Shown here: one piece after another, positions 16,727 through 25,901 of the stretch
Numbering within the stretch: position 1 is the stretch's first letter
Layout of the letters: every line of letters begins with the position of its first letter
Source of the DNA: Candidatus Kuenenia stuttgartensis
GTDB taxonomy: Bacteria > Planctomycetota > Planctomycetia > Planctomycetales > Planctomycetaceae
NCBI GenBank assembly: GCA_945861865.1
Contig: CAMAWN010000052.1
Coordinates: forward strand, 1-32,012
Direction of reading: 5' to 3'
Length of the DNA stretch: 32,012 nucleotides
Made by a program: the position numbers and the translations under genes
Notes under the pieces: model-generated
Database searches by the model: none
What the model was told of the DNA's origin: nothing
What the model saw: the letters and a program-made list of their open reading frames with translations, nothing else

Positions 16727-18112
16727 TCAACTCGTCGGTCGCCACAGGAAAAAGTAGAACACCACTACGCCGCTGGCGATCACTCCCAGCACCATCCACA
16801 ACAAATCAACTCGCGTTCCCAAGACGAACAGCCAGCCGCCGAGAGCTAGCAAACTCGGCAGCGGATACAGCCACATCCGAAACGGCAGCACGACGTCCGG
16901 CCGAGTCTTTCTCAGAACATGAAGGCCGATGATCTGAGCCACGAACTGCACGAGAATCCGCACCGTCACCGCCGCCTCGATCACCATTTGCAACGGCAGA
17001 AAACAAAACACCGCCGTCAGGCCACCGAGCGTCCACAGCGATACCGCAGGATACTTCTGTGTCGGATGCACGCGAGCGAACGCCGGGAAAAAGTCTCCGT
17101 TGAGCGCCGCCGCGTACGGAATCCGCGAGTACCCCAGCGTGATCGCGAACATGCAGGCCAGCACCGTCCAGAGGATCAGAACCGTGAACGCCGCCGCGAC
17201 CGGCCGACCGAACAGTGTCTCCATGAACAACGCGGCGATTTGATCCGACTTCATTGCCTGCTCCCACGGCACGACAGCGATGATCGACAGGTTCATCGTC
17301 AGATAAACCGCCGCGACGACAATCACCGACGTGATGACCGCTCGTGGAATCGTCCGCCCCGGATCGCGAACCTCTTCGCCCAAGTGGCAGATGTTGTAGT
17401 AGCCGAGGTAGTCGTAGATCGCGATCAGCATCGCCGCCCCCAAGCCATTCACCCAGGCGGGAGTGATCTCGAACGCATCCTTCGGAAATGTCAGCAGCGA
17501 AGCATCGAAGTGCGTCAACCCGGCGACAATGACCGTCAACACGGTGATGACCGTGCCCGCGCACAGCGCAAGGCTCAGCCAACCAATCACCTGAATCCGC
17601 CGGCTCAACAGCAGTGTCACCAGCAACGCGGCCGACGCCGCAGCGACTCTTTCTTCACCTCGAAAGAACCAAACATGTCGTTGGCCCGCTGCGGCGTTCG
17701 GTTCACCCAACCAATACGACACGACGTAATCGACGTACGGCACGGCACCGATGTAACCCGATGCGATCTCCATCGTGCCGCTGACCAGAAATTGCCAGAC
17801 GAACAGAAACGGCAACAGCCGTCCCCAACCGGTCGAGCGTTTGCCGAAGATTTCGCGCAGGAAGTGATACGTCCCGCCGCTACCGGGCAACGCCGCGCCG
17901 AGTTCGCTCCAGACCAGCCCGTCGCAGATCACCAGCACGGCCGCGATGACCCACGCGATCAACGCCTGCGGCCCATGCATCGCCGCGATGAATCCAGGGA
18001 TCGTGATGAACGGCCCGATGCCAACCATATTGGCGATGTTGAGCGCGATCGCCTGCGGCAAGCCGAGACCTTGGACCAACCGCACGTCGTCGTTTGGTTT
18101 CTCAAACGTCAT
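16727..18112 (-). CDS. APC-family amino acid permease
   Basis: The 461-residue protein has 12 predicted helices. Its N-terminus, ALNIANMVGIGPFITIPG, holds the helix-1 GxG unwound segment of the amino acid-polyamine-organocation superfamily, and helix 2-3 carries SELGAALPGSGGTYHFLRE. The substrate is probably an amino acid or related cation. Its ATG overlaps the stop of the upstream oligoendopeptidase gene (ATGA, 4 bp), so the two are very likely translated together. This pairing suggests recovery of peptide-derived amino acids, but it does not identify which ones. Confidence 0.9.
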   Translation of the reverse strand: MTFEKPNDDVRLVQGLGLPQAIALNIANMVGIGPFITIPGFIAAMHGPQALIAWVIAAVLVICDGLVWSELGAALPGSGGTYHFLREIFGKRSTGWGRLLPFLFVWQFLVSGTMEIASGYIGAVPYVDYVVSYWLGEPNAAAGQRHVWFFRGEERVAAASAALLVTLLLSRRIQVIGWLSLALCAGTVITVLTVIVAGLTHFDASLLTFPKDAFEITPAWVNGLGAAMLIAIYDYLGYYNICHLGEEVRDPGRTIPRAVITSVIVVAAVYLTMNLSIIAVVPWEQAMKSDQIAALFMETLFGRPVAAAFTVLILWTVLACMFAITLGYSRIPYAAALNGDFFPAFARVHPTQKYPAVSLWTLGGLTAVFCFLPLQMVIEAAVTVRILVQFVAQIIGLHVLRKTRPDVVLPFRMWLYPLPSLLALGGWLFVLGTRVDLLWMVLGVIASGVVVFYFFLWRPTS

Positions 18113-19950
18113 ACTTCGTTCGCCAGTTGCAAGAACCGTTCGACTCGCTGCTCGACGACGTCGAGGCTGCGGTTCCAGAAATCCGGCCGCGTCAGGTCAT
18201 CGCCGAGCGTGCTCTGCACCGCCGCCTCCGCTTCGCAGCAACCGGTAGCGATCAGCAGTTCGCGGTATCGCGTCGGGAAGTCACCGGCAAAACTTTTCGC
18301 CGTCGCGAACGTCCCCAGCGAAAGCAAGTACCCGAATGTGTACGGGAAGTTGTAGAACGGCAAACCGGAGATGTAGAAATGGAGCTTGCTGACCCAGAAA
18401 CGCGGATTCCAACCGTCCTCGGCCAGTCCATCGAAGTACGCCTCACGCTGCGCCGCGAGCATCAACTCGGACAACCGTTCGGGAGAGACTTCCCCCTCGC
18501 GCCGTTCGCGGTAAAAGCAGTTCTCGAAAATAAATCGCGCGTGGATGTTCATCAGAAAAGCGACGGCATCGCCGAGCATGTTGTCGAGCAGTTGAAGTTC
18601 ATCGGTCGCGGACTTCGCTGATCGCAGTTGCTGTTCGCCCAAGACCGCTTCGGCAAACGTGGACGCGGTCTCGGCGAGATTCATCGGGTAGTCCTGCAAG
18701 AAAAACGGTCGGTCCCACAAGACGTGCGAGTGATAGGCGTGCCCCAGTTCATGAGCCAACGTGCTCATGCTGTCGGCCGAGTTCGTGTAGGTCATGAAGA
18801 TCCGCGACTGCTGTTTCGTCGGCAGGCCCGTGCAGAACCCCCCTTGCCGCTTGCCGGGACGGTTCTCGACTTCGATCCAACGGTTCTTGATGGCGTGCTC
18901 AGCGAAGTCGCCGAAGCCGGGACTGAACTCGCGAAACGTGCGGATCACGAGGTCGCAGGCGGAGTCGTAGCTCAATTCTTCGGCCTCGCCCGACGAACTC
19001 GGTAGCGGTGCCGACAAGTCGAACCACGCGAGCTTTTTCAAACCGAGCAGTTCCGCTTTCTTCGCGAGGTACTTCAGCAGGACCGGCTTGCGAGCCGTCA
19101 CTGCCGACCACATCGCATCGAGCGTTTCGCGACGCATGCGGTTGTAGCGCAGCGGAGCCGCCAAGTGCGCATCGTCTCCCATCAGACCAAGGTGCCGATA
19201 CTTCGTCAGCCGAAATCCGGAGATGTGATTGAGCGCATCGGCACACGAATCTTGGACCGTCGCCCAAGCTTTGTCGGCGGCGAAGAAATTGTTCTCGCGA
19301 ATTGCTCGCTGCGGCGAATCGAACATGACTTGGCCGGGGGATTTCTCGACGACCTCGCCCTTGTCCATGATCTTGATCTTCAACTCGCCGGATAGCCGAT
19401 CGTACAGCCGGCCCCAAGCATGGATCGCATCGACCGCCAGATCGTTCGCAAGCTGCTCCCGCTCCTTCGGAAGCCGCAGTGCCGCGTTCCGCCGACGCTC
19501 GTCGAAGAAGAATCGCAACTCGGCCAACTCCGAGTCCACGGACAACATCCTTTGGAGGTTGTCCGCATTCGCCTCCTTCACCGCGAACTCAATGTTGGTC
19601 GCGACCTTCGCTCGTAACGGATCGAGTGCCGACAGTTCCCCCTCCAGTTGCTGAAACAATTTGTTGGCCGCAGCGGCTGCCGCATGACATCCAGCGAACG
19701 ACGACAAATCGTTGGCGAGACTTTCCACAGCCGCATATCCCGCCAGCAATCGCTTCCAGGCCGAGACGCTTTGCGGTTCCGCATCAAGCGGCGGCAGGCG
19801 ATCGGCTTCATCGGCCAGTTGTGTGAGCCGGGACCGGTAATCGTTGAGCACTGCGCGGAAGTCCGCGGACTCCGGGTGTGGGAGGATCGAATCGAGTTCC
19901 CAAGTCAGCGGAAACTTTGGCAAGTCGGTAGCAGGCATTGTGTGTTCCAT
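18109..19950 (-). CDS. M3-family oligoendopeptidase (PepF-like)
   Basis: This zinc metallopeptidase cleaves short peptides, probably in the cytoplasm. Counting from the ATG at 19950 (613 residues), the zinc motif LAHELGHAYHSHVL puts HELGH near 400-404, followed ~25 residues later by NLAETASTFAEAV, which supplies the third ligand. This spacing and a length near 600 fit the PepF branch of M3. The frame extends to a TTG at 20049, but the added 33 residues are Cys/Ser/Arg-rich and not family-like. An ATG at 19938 (MPATDLPKFPLTW) is equally possible. The end overlaps the permease start by 4 bp. Confidence 0.92.
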   Translation of the reverse strand: MEHTMPATDLPKFPLTWELDSILPHPESADFRAVLNDYRSRLTQLADEADRLPPLDAEPQSVSAWKRLLAGYAAVESLANDLSSFAGCHAAAAAANKLFQQLEGELSALDPLRAKVATNIEFAVKEANADNLQRMLSVDSELAELRFFFDERRRNAALRLPKEREQLANDLAVDAIHAWGRLYDRLSGELKIKIMDKGEVVEKSPGQVMFDSPQRAIRENNFFAADKAWATVQDSCADALNHISGFRLTKYRHLGLMGDDAHLAAPLRYNRMRRETLDAMWSAVTARKPVLLKYLAKKAELLGLKKLAWFDLSAPLPSSSGEAEELSYDSACDLVIRTFREFSPGFGDFAEHAIKNRWIEVENRPGKRQGGFCTGLPTKQQSRIFMTYTNSADSMSTLAHELGHAYHSHVLWDRPFFLQDYPMNLAETASTFAEAVLGEQQLRSAKSATDELQLLDNMLGDAVAFLMNIHARFIFENCFYRERREGEVSPERLSELMLAAQREAYFDGLAEDGWNPRFWVSKLHFYISGLPFYNFPYTFGYLLSLGTFATAKSFAGDFPTRYRELLIATGCCEAEAAVQSTLGDDLTRPDFWNRSLDVVEQRVERFLQLANEV

Positions 19951-20101
19951 TCGTGATTTCGCGGCCGAGCGGAAGGAGCAACACGGTTTGCACGGCGAGC
20001 GTTTGAGATTAGGTTGTCGCACCGAGTCCGTGAAGTGACTGCTCGACAAGTTCCCGATGTGCCTGGCAAATGGCCTCGCATCGTCTCCTCGCGAACAAAC
20101 C

Positions 20102-20107
20102 AGGAAG
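20102..20107 (+). promoter_or_regulatory. Shine-Dalgarno deciding the start of the nucleoside symporter-like gene
   Basis: AGGAAG lies 7 bases before the ATG at 20115. It supports that start over the in-frame ATG at 20070, which would add 15 polar residues before the first helix. Confidence 0.65.
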
Positions 20108-20114
20108 CCCTCTC

Positions 20115-21311
20115 ATGCAACCTCTGTTGTTCCTCCGTCTGTGGATCATGGTCTTCCTGCACTACTTCGTCTGGAGTGCGTGGTATGTGACGATGGGCAC
20201 ATACCTCGACAAGACGCTGCATTTTGAAGGGGGCCAAATTGGACTCGCTTACGGTTCGACGGCCGTCGGCGCTCTCGTGTCGCCGTTCATTGTGGGAATC
20301 TTGGCCGACCGTTTTTTCGCGACGCAACGAATCCTGGCGTGCCTGCACCTGGCCGGAGCGGGCCTGCTGTACCTCGTGTCGACGCTGGAGACTTTCGGAC
20401 AGTTTTATCCCGCGCTGCTGGCCTACACCGTGACGTACATGGCGGGACACGGGCTGACCAACGCGCTGACGCTGCATCACTCGAAGAATCCGGCGAAAGA
20501 GTTTCCGCTGGTGATGGTGATGGCGAGCGTCGGCTGGATCGCGGCGGGACTGGTGGTCAGTTGGCTGAAGTTCGAAACTTCGGCCAGCATGTTTCATCTC
20601 GCGGCCGGAGCGGCGCTGGTGATGGGGCTGTACTCGCTGACGCTGCCGCACACGCCGCCCAAAGGAGCAAACGCTCCGATATCGCTCGGCACGCTGCTGG
20701 GCTTCGACGCGCTGAAGCTGATGCGTGATCGCTCGTTCGCGACGTTCATGATTTGCTCGTTCCTGATCTGCGTGCCACTGAGCTTCTATTTCAGTTGGAT
20801 GAACGTGTTCATGACCGAACTCAAAATCGAAAACTCCGCCGCGAAGATGACGCTGGGGCAGGTCTCAGACGTCGTGTTCCTCGTGCTGTTGCCGTTGTTG
20901 CTGCCGCGACTCGGAGTGAAAGGTGTCCTGCTGGTGGGCATCGCAGCCTGGGCGGTGCGGTTCGGACTCTTCTCGGCCTTCGTCAGCAACAGCGATGCGC
21001 TGTGGATGTTATTCGTCGGCATCTGCGTCCACGGAATGTGCTACGACTTCATCTTTGTGATGGGCCGGATGTACGTTGACAAGCACGCTGGCGAAGACAT
21101 TCGCGCCGCCGCTCAAGGACTGCACGGAGTCGTCACGCTCGGCGCGGGGATGTTCATCGGCTCGTGGCTCTCCGGCGTCGTCGGCGAACACTACAAACGC
21201 GGCGACACTCATTCGTGGCAGGAAATCTGGATGATCCCAGCGGCGATGTCGGCCGTGCTGATCGTGGTCTTCGCGCTGCTGTTCAAGGAGCGAAGCCGCG
21301 AAACAAAGTAG
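20115..21311 (+). CDS. Nucleoside:H+ symporter-like MFS transporter
   Basis: The 398-residue protein has 12 helices and starts MQPLLFLRLWIMVFLHYFVW. The segments FVWSAWYVTMGTYL and GQIGLAYGSTAVGALVSPF resemble the NupG/XapB nucleoside-symporter branch, in which a Trp/Tyr-rich first helix is followed by GLIYSTxAIAxxxxP-like sequence. ADRFFATQRIL is the loop after helix 2. Transport of nucleosides or similar small molecules is likely but not proven. No nucleoside-catabolic gene lies next to it. It is divergent from the peptidase gene and convergent with the DUF1501 gene, with an 18-bp gap. Confidence 0.82.
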   Translation: MQPLLFLRLWIMVFLHYFVWSAWYVTMGTYLDKTLHFEGGQIGLAYGSTAVGALVSPFIVGILADRFFATQRILACLHLAGAGLLYLVSTLETFGQFYPALLAYTVTYMAGHGLTNALTLHHSKNPAKEFPLVMVMASVGWIAAGLVVSWLKFETSASMFHLAAGAALVMGLYSLTLPHTPPKGANAPISLGTLLGFDALKLMRDRSFATFMICSFLICVPLSFYFSWMNVFMTELKIENSAAKMTLGQVSDVVFLVLLPLLLPRLGVKGVLLVGIAAWAVRFGLFSAFVSNSDALWMLFVGICVHGMCYDFIFVMGRMYVDKHAGEDIRAAAQGLHGVVTLGAGMFIGSWLSGVVGEHYKRGDTHSWQEIWMIPAAMSAVLIVVFALLFKERSRETK

Positions 21312-21329
21312 ACGTTGAGGCCATCCGCT

Positions 21330-22742
21330 TCAGGCCAGAATCTGCGAGATCACCTCGCCATCGACATCGGTCAGGCGGTAGTCGCGGCCGGCGTGACGGT
21401 ACGTCAGACGTTCGTGGTCCAAGCCGAGAAGGTGCAGAATCGTGGCGTGAAAGTCGGGCATCGTGACTTTGTTCTCGGCGACGTAGTAGCCGTAGTCGTC
21501 GGTCTGACCGTAGGCCGTGCCGCCGCGGATTCCGCCGCCGGCGAGCCAGACGCTGAAGGCGTGCGGATGATGGTCTCGTCCGTCGGTCCCCTGAGCGGCC
21601 GGCGTGCGACCGAACTCCGTGCCGAAGATGACCAACGTGTCGTCGAGCATTCCGCGCGACTTCAGATCGGTGAGGAACGCGGCGATCGGCTGATCCACTT
21701 TCTTCGCGTTGGTCGTGTGGTTGTTGCGCAGGTCGCCGTGAGCGTCCCAATAGTTGCGCGGGTAGCTGAAATTGACCTGCACGAATCGGACACCCGCTTC
21801 GAGTAACCGCCGGGCCTGCAAGCACTGCCGGGCGTACTCGTCGGTCGGTTCCACGCCGACTCCGTACGAAGCCTGCGTCGCAGCCGATTCGCGGCTCAGG
21901 TCCAGCACCTCCGGGGCCTGAGCCTGCATGCGATAGCTCATCTCAAACGCGGCGATGCGAGCCTCAAGCTGCGGTGCGTCGCCGACTCGTTCCAGGTGCG
22001 CCCTGTTGCGACGGGCCAGCAGGTCGAGTTGCAATCGTTGCAGCGCGGGGTCGTCGCCTGGAGTGAGGTTCGAGAGCTTGGCATCTTTGAAGTTCGTGCT
22101 GCCATCGCCGATGCGGGTTCCCTGGAAGCTCGCCGGCAGAAAGGATGAACCGTAGTTCTGTGCTCCACCGTGATACAGCGACGGGCTGAGGCTGATGAAC
22201 CCCGGCAAGTTCTGGTTCTCGGTGCCGAGTCCGTACAGCGTCCACGCTCCGAGGCTGGGCCGTGCGAAGACGCCGCTCCCCGTGTTGATGTTGAGCAGCG
22301 CCGGGCCGTGCGAAACTTGATCGCCACCGTTCATCGAGCGGATGACGCAGATGTCGTCGATGCACGCACCGATCTGCGGAAACAGATCGCTCACCTCGAT
22401 GCCGCTCTCGCCGTACTTTTGAAACTTCCACGGCGACGCCAGCAGGTTGCCGGTCGGTGCAAACTCGAACTTCGGCTTCGCGAATGGCAACGGCCGGCCA
22501 TTGTGTTCGCTGAGCTTCGGCTTGTGGTCGAACGAGTCGACGTGCGAAACGCCGCCGTGCATGAACAGGAACACGACTCGTTTCGCCCGGCCCGGCTGAT
22601 GAGGCTGCCGCGGGGAAAGCGGGTTGGTCGACAGCCCCGAGTCTGCGTAAGTCTCATCCGCGAGCAAGCTCAACAACGCGAGGTTGCCGAATCCGCAAGC
22701 GGATCGTTGCAACCAGTCGCGACGAGAAAGAGATATCGTCAT
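21330..22742 (-). CDS. DUF1501 family secreted protein 1
   Basis: The 470-residue protein has a Tat-type signal (LSRRDWLQRSACGFGNLALL). The DUF1501 family has an alkaline phosphatase/sulfatase-like fold. Characteristic segments are FLFMHGGVSHVDSFDHKP near residue 55, TLVIFGTEFGRTP near 370, and DGRDHHPHAFSVWLAGGG. Its reaction is not established. It starts 6 bp after the DUF1553 gene upstream, and a GGAG overlapping that gene's stop codon serves as ribosome-binding site, so the two are translationally linked. DUF1501 and DUF1553 genes are paired many times in planctomycete genomes. Confidence 0.94.
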   Translation of the reverse strand: MTISLSRRDWLQRSACGFGNLALLSLLADETYADSGLSTNPLSPRQPHQPGRAKRVVFLFMHGGVSHVDSFDHKPKLSEHNGRPLPFAKPKFEFAPTGNLLASPWKFQKYGESGIEVSDLFPQIGACIDDICVIRSMNGGDQVSHGPALLNINTGSGVFARPSLGAWTLYGLGTENQNLPGFISLSPSLYHGGAQNYGSSFLPASFQGTRIGDGSTNFKDAKLSNLTPGDDPALQRLQLDLLARRNRAHLERVGDAPQLEARIAAFEMSYRMQAQAPEVLDLSRESAATQASYGVGVEPTDEYARQCLQARRLLEAGVRFVQVNFSYPRNYWDAHGDLRNNHTTNAKKVDQPIAAFLTDLKSRGMLDDTLVIFGTEFGRTPAAQGTDGRDHHPHAFSVWLAGGGIRGGTAYGQTDDYGYYVAENKVTMPDFHATILHLLGLDHERLTYRHAGRDYRLTDVDGEVISQILA

Positions 22743-22748
22743 GAGGCA

Positions 22749-25700
22749 TTACTCCACATACAAAAACTCGTTCGCGCACAGCAGCGACTGGCAATAGCTT
22801 TGCCAAGCGGCGAGCCGGCGTTCGGGTTCGGGGCGACTTTGGATCGACGGCGTTTTCAAGTAGGCGACGAGGAATTCGGTGGCTTGTGTTTGTTCGTCAG
22901 CGGACGCAGTCCGGCCGAATGCGAAGCGATGTGCCTGTTCGATGCGTTGTGGGTCCGACAGTGATTTATCGGCGAGTAGCCGCTCAGCGAAGGCACGGGA
23001 TTGGTCTCGGACGAACGGGCTGTTGAGCAGGAATAACGACTGCGATGCGACGGTCGTCTCGTTGCGTTGCGCGGTGACTCCATTGGGATCGGCCGCGTCG
23101 AACAAGGCCAGGACGTCGGGCAGCATGTTGCGGACGACGGGCAAGTAGATGCTCCGCTTCGCGAACGTCGTGTAGTACGGATCGTCGGCGGCAACCCGGT
23201 TGGGCAGGATCATCGCGCCGATATTTTCGGCCTTGCTGACCAAGAACTCACCGCTGTCGTTGGAGCCGGGGGCTCGATCGAGTTTTCCGCTGACAGCCAG
23301 CATTGCATCGCGTAGTTCTTCGGCGGAGAGGCGACGGCGGGGAAGAAGTGTCGAGTTTTCTTCATTCCGCATTCGGTACGCCGCCGACAGCACCATCAGC
23401 CGGTGCATCGCTTTCATACTCCAACCGCTCTCGACGAACCGCGCGGCCAGCCAATCGAGTAACTCCGGATGCGACGGCCGTTCGCCGCGCGTGCCGAAAT
23501 TGTCGCTCGTCGCCACAAGTCCTCGGCCGAAGTGATGCTGCCAGATTCGATTGACCATCACGCGAGCCGTCAGCGGATTAGCCGGGCTGGCGATCCAGCG
23601 AGCGAGTTCCAAACGCCCGCTGCCGAGTTGATTCGGATCGACCGTGGCCGATGCTGCTAGCGTCGGACCCGATGCTGGCAGCATCGGCCACGACTGAGTG
23701 ACGACCTGCAACGTGCCGCGAGGGACGGTTGCACCCAGCGTGAAGCGGTTGCCGCGCAGATGGACTCGCAGGTTGCGCGGGGCCGAATCTTTCGGAGCCA
23801 TCACCGTGATCGGTTCCTTGCCCTCACCCTGCGGCACCGGGAATTCCCACCACATCGTCGCGTTGCGGACTTCGTTCTGGAACGGCTCGGTGCTGCGGAA
23901 GATGCCCGCGAGGGCGTAGTAATCCGTCGTGCGGATCGCGTCGAACTTGTGGTCGTGGCAGCGGGCACACGCGACGGTCAGTCCGAGCATGGCTCGTCCG
24001 GTCACATCGATTTGATCATCAACGATATCGAGCCGCGATTGCTCCTTGTCGGTTTCGGCGAGTGCCTTCGGGCCGACCATTAGAAACCCCGTCGCGATGA
24101 TCCGCCGCGTGTTCGTCTCGATCGAGTCGGTCGGCGGCAGCAAGTCGCCCGCGAGTTGCTCGATGAGAAACTGGTCGTAGGGCAAGTCGCGATTGAAGGC
24201 GTCGATGACGTAGTTGCGATACCGCCACGCAAACCGCATCACGGCATTGGCATCATTGGCCGTCGATTCGGCGTAGCGCACGACATCGAGCCAATGCCGC
24301 GCCCAACGCTCGCCGTAGTGCGGCGAATCAAGCAGCCGGTTCACAACCTTTTCGTAGGCTTGCGGCGAGTCGTCGGTAAGAAATGCGGTGACCTCGTCGG
24401 GTGTCGGTGGCAGTCCCGTCAGATCGAACGTGACTCGCCGTAGCAGCGTCAGATTGTCGGCCGTGGGATCGGCTTTAGCCTCAAGTGATCGCAGCACGAA
24501 TCGATCAATCGGGTTCTTCACCCAGCTTTCGTTTTTTACACTCGGCGGAGCGATGTCCTTCACCGGTTGATACGCCCAAAATGTTTTTTCTTCCGCAGTG
24601 AAGACTGCTCGCGGTGCGGCGTTTTGCAGTGGCTTGAACAGCAAACTGAACTTGTCCGCCAGATGACATTCGACGTTGAGACGCTGCGAATCGGTCAGCG
24701 CCTGGTTGTAGACCAGCACTTCGCCGAGATCCCCTTGAATGGAACCGGCCCAGCTCAGCGTCTTGCCGAGATACACGCCGATGTCCGGGCGATGCTGGAT
24801 GTCGGGGACGCCGTCCCTGCCTTCGAGTGGTTCGCCATTCGGCCGCAGCGCCGCTTCGCCGTTGACAAACAATCGCGTCGTCGATCGCATCGGGCCGGGC
24901 TGCTTGGTGATCGTCAACAGAATCGGCTTGCCGTAGTGCGTCTTGAACGAACCGCTCCCCAGCGAGGCATCGTGATTCCAGCCACCCGCGAAGTGCAGCG
25001 CGTGATCCTCGCCGCGGTTGATCTGCACCAGCGCCGCGAGCGGCTTCCCCGGATCGCTCGGAAACGCCGGATTCCCAATTCCCAGCACGCCGTCATACGG
25101 CGGTTGAGCCTCATGCGGTTGCAGGTTCATCACGAGAATGATGGTCAGCGACGCATCGCCCCGAATCTCGACGGGATTGTCGGGTGACGAGGCCAATCCT
25201 GTTCCCGTTTCAAACCGCACGCCGGGCCGCTTGAGCAGCGTGCTCTCGCGCACGAACCGCGCGGGCAATCCGACGCCGCCGACGCGCACCCCTTTTGTGG
25301 CCGAGACGTCACGACCGTGGCCGCTCTGATCCGGCCAGACATGCACCAGTTCGCCGTCACCAAGCGTGAGTGAATCGGCTCGCAACCAAAGCTGCAACGA
25401 CTTCGCCAACTCACCGTCGTTTGGCGGAGTCGCCACGATTGAACTCAACGGCGGAACGGCGGCGGCAGCCACGGCAGTCGTCAATCCCGGCCATACCGCT
25501 CCCGCCTTGATCCACTCTGCAAGCGCCGAGATTTGCGCTTCGTTCAACTTCCCATTCGGCGGCATCGCCAGACCGTCTTGATGTCGCACGGCCTTCATCA
25601 GCAGGCTCTCGTCCGGCTTTCCGGCTACGACGGCCGGCCCCGTTTCGCCCCCCTTCAGCAGTGCCTCGTGCGACTCGAGCCGCAACTGACCTTTGATCAT

Positions 25701-25859
25701 CGTCCCCGCGTGGCACTTGTGGCACCGCTCGACCAACAGCGGTCGGATTCTCGATTCAAAGAACTTCTCCGCCTCCGCCGACTTTTCTTGAGCAATGGCG
25801 TCTCGCGACAACCCAACGAGCGTCACCAAAACGAGCGATGCGATTGGCTTCCAAGTCAT
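22749..25859 (-). CDS. DUF1549/DUF1553 protein with planctomycete cytochrome c motifs and LamG-like domain
   Basis: The 1036-residue exported protein has a signal peptide (1-23) and a PSCyt1 domain with the haem-binding motif CHKCH at 46-50. Residues ~150-400 form a concanavalin/LamG-like domain (LQLWLRADSLTLGDGELVHV, later FVNGEAAL). The DUF1549 domain (~440-650) contains LTGLPPTPDEV and a second CxxCH (CARCHDHKFD). DUF1553 (~740-1000) has VMVNRIWQHHFGRGLV. The family is planctomycete-typical and of unknown activity; the haem motifs suggest redox work in the envelope. Residues ~723-739 are encoded by a perfect palindrome at 23643-23692. AAAGGG precedes the ATG by 8 bases. It is followed by the DUF1501 gene. 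Confidence 0.93.
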   Translation of the reverse strand: MTWKPIASLVLVTLVGLSRDAIAQEKSAEAEKFFESRIRPLLVERCHKCHAGTMIKGQLRLESHEALLKGGETGPAVVAGKPDESLLMKAVRHQDGLAMPPNGKLNEAQISALAEWIKAGAVWPGLTTAVAAAAVPPLSSIVATPPNDGELAKSLQLWLRADSLTLGDGELVHVWPDQSGHGRDVSATKGVRVGGVGLPARFVRESTLLKRPGVRFETGTGLASSPDNPVEIRGDASLTIILVMNLQPHEAQPPYDGVLGIGNPAFPSDPGKPLAALVQINRGEDHALHFAGGWNHDASLGSGSFKTHYGKPILLTITKQPGPMRSTTRLFVNGEAALRPNGEPLEGRDGVPDIQHRPDIGVYLGKTLSWAGSIQGDLGEVLVYNQALTDSQRLNVECHLADKFSLLFKPLQNAAPRAVFTAEEKTFWAYQPVKDIAPPSVKNESWVKNPIDRFVLRSLEAKADPTADNLTLLRRVTFDLTGLPPTPDEVTAFLTDDSPQAYEKVVNRLLDSPHYGERWARHWLDVVRYAESTANDANAVMRFAWRYRNYVIDAFNRDLPYDQFLIEQLAGDLLPPTDSIETNTRRIIATGFLMVGPKALAETDKEQSRLDIVDDQIDVTGRAMLGLTVACARCHDHKFDAIRTTDYYALAGIFRSTEPFQNEVRNATMWWEFPVPQGEGKEPITVMAPKDSAPRNLRVHLRGNRFTLGATVPRGTLQVVTQSWPMLPASGPTLAASATVDPNQLGSGRLELARWIASPANPLTARVMVNRIWQHHFGRGLVATSDNFGTRGERPSHPELLDWLAARFVESGWSMKAMHRLMVLSAAYRMRNEENSTLLPRRRLSAEELRDAMLAVSGKLDRAPGSNDSGEFLVSKAENIGAMILPNRVAADDPYYTTFAKRSIYLPVVRNMLPDVLALFDAADPNGVTAQRNETTVASQSLFLLNSPFVRDQSRAFAERLLADKSLSDPQRIEQAHRFAFGRTASADEQTQATEFLVAYLKTPSIQSRPEPERRLAAWQSYCQSLLCANEFLYVE
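22752..22755 (-). promoter_or_regulatory. Shine-Dalgarno of DUF1501 gene overlapping the DUF1553 stop region
   Basis: On the minus strand GGAG directly precedes the TAA stop of the DUF1553 gene and lies 9 bases before the DUF1501 ATG, which indicates translational coupling. Confidence 0.6.
23643..23692. repeat. Palindromic repeat, type D, inside the DUF1553 gene
   Basis: The 15-bp perfect arms (23643-23657 and 23678-23692, core GGCCGATGCTGC) flank a 20-nt centre. The repeat is in frame and read as residues ~723-739 (MLPASGPTLAASAT), just before the conserved DUF1553 domain. Confidence 0.85.
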
Positions 25860-25901
25860 CGTCCAAACCCTTTCGTCTGGCCGCGGTGTTTTGTCGTGAA
25901 G

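Noticed and set aside
16919..18355. 478-residue open frame antisense to the permease and peptidase genes
   Set aside because: It is Arg/His/Asp-rich with no hydrophobic core or motif, as expected of the complement of a membrane-protein gene.
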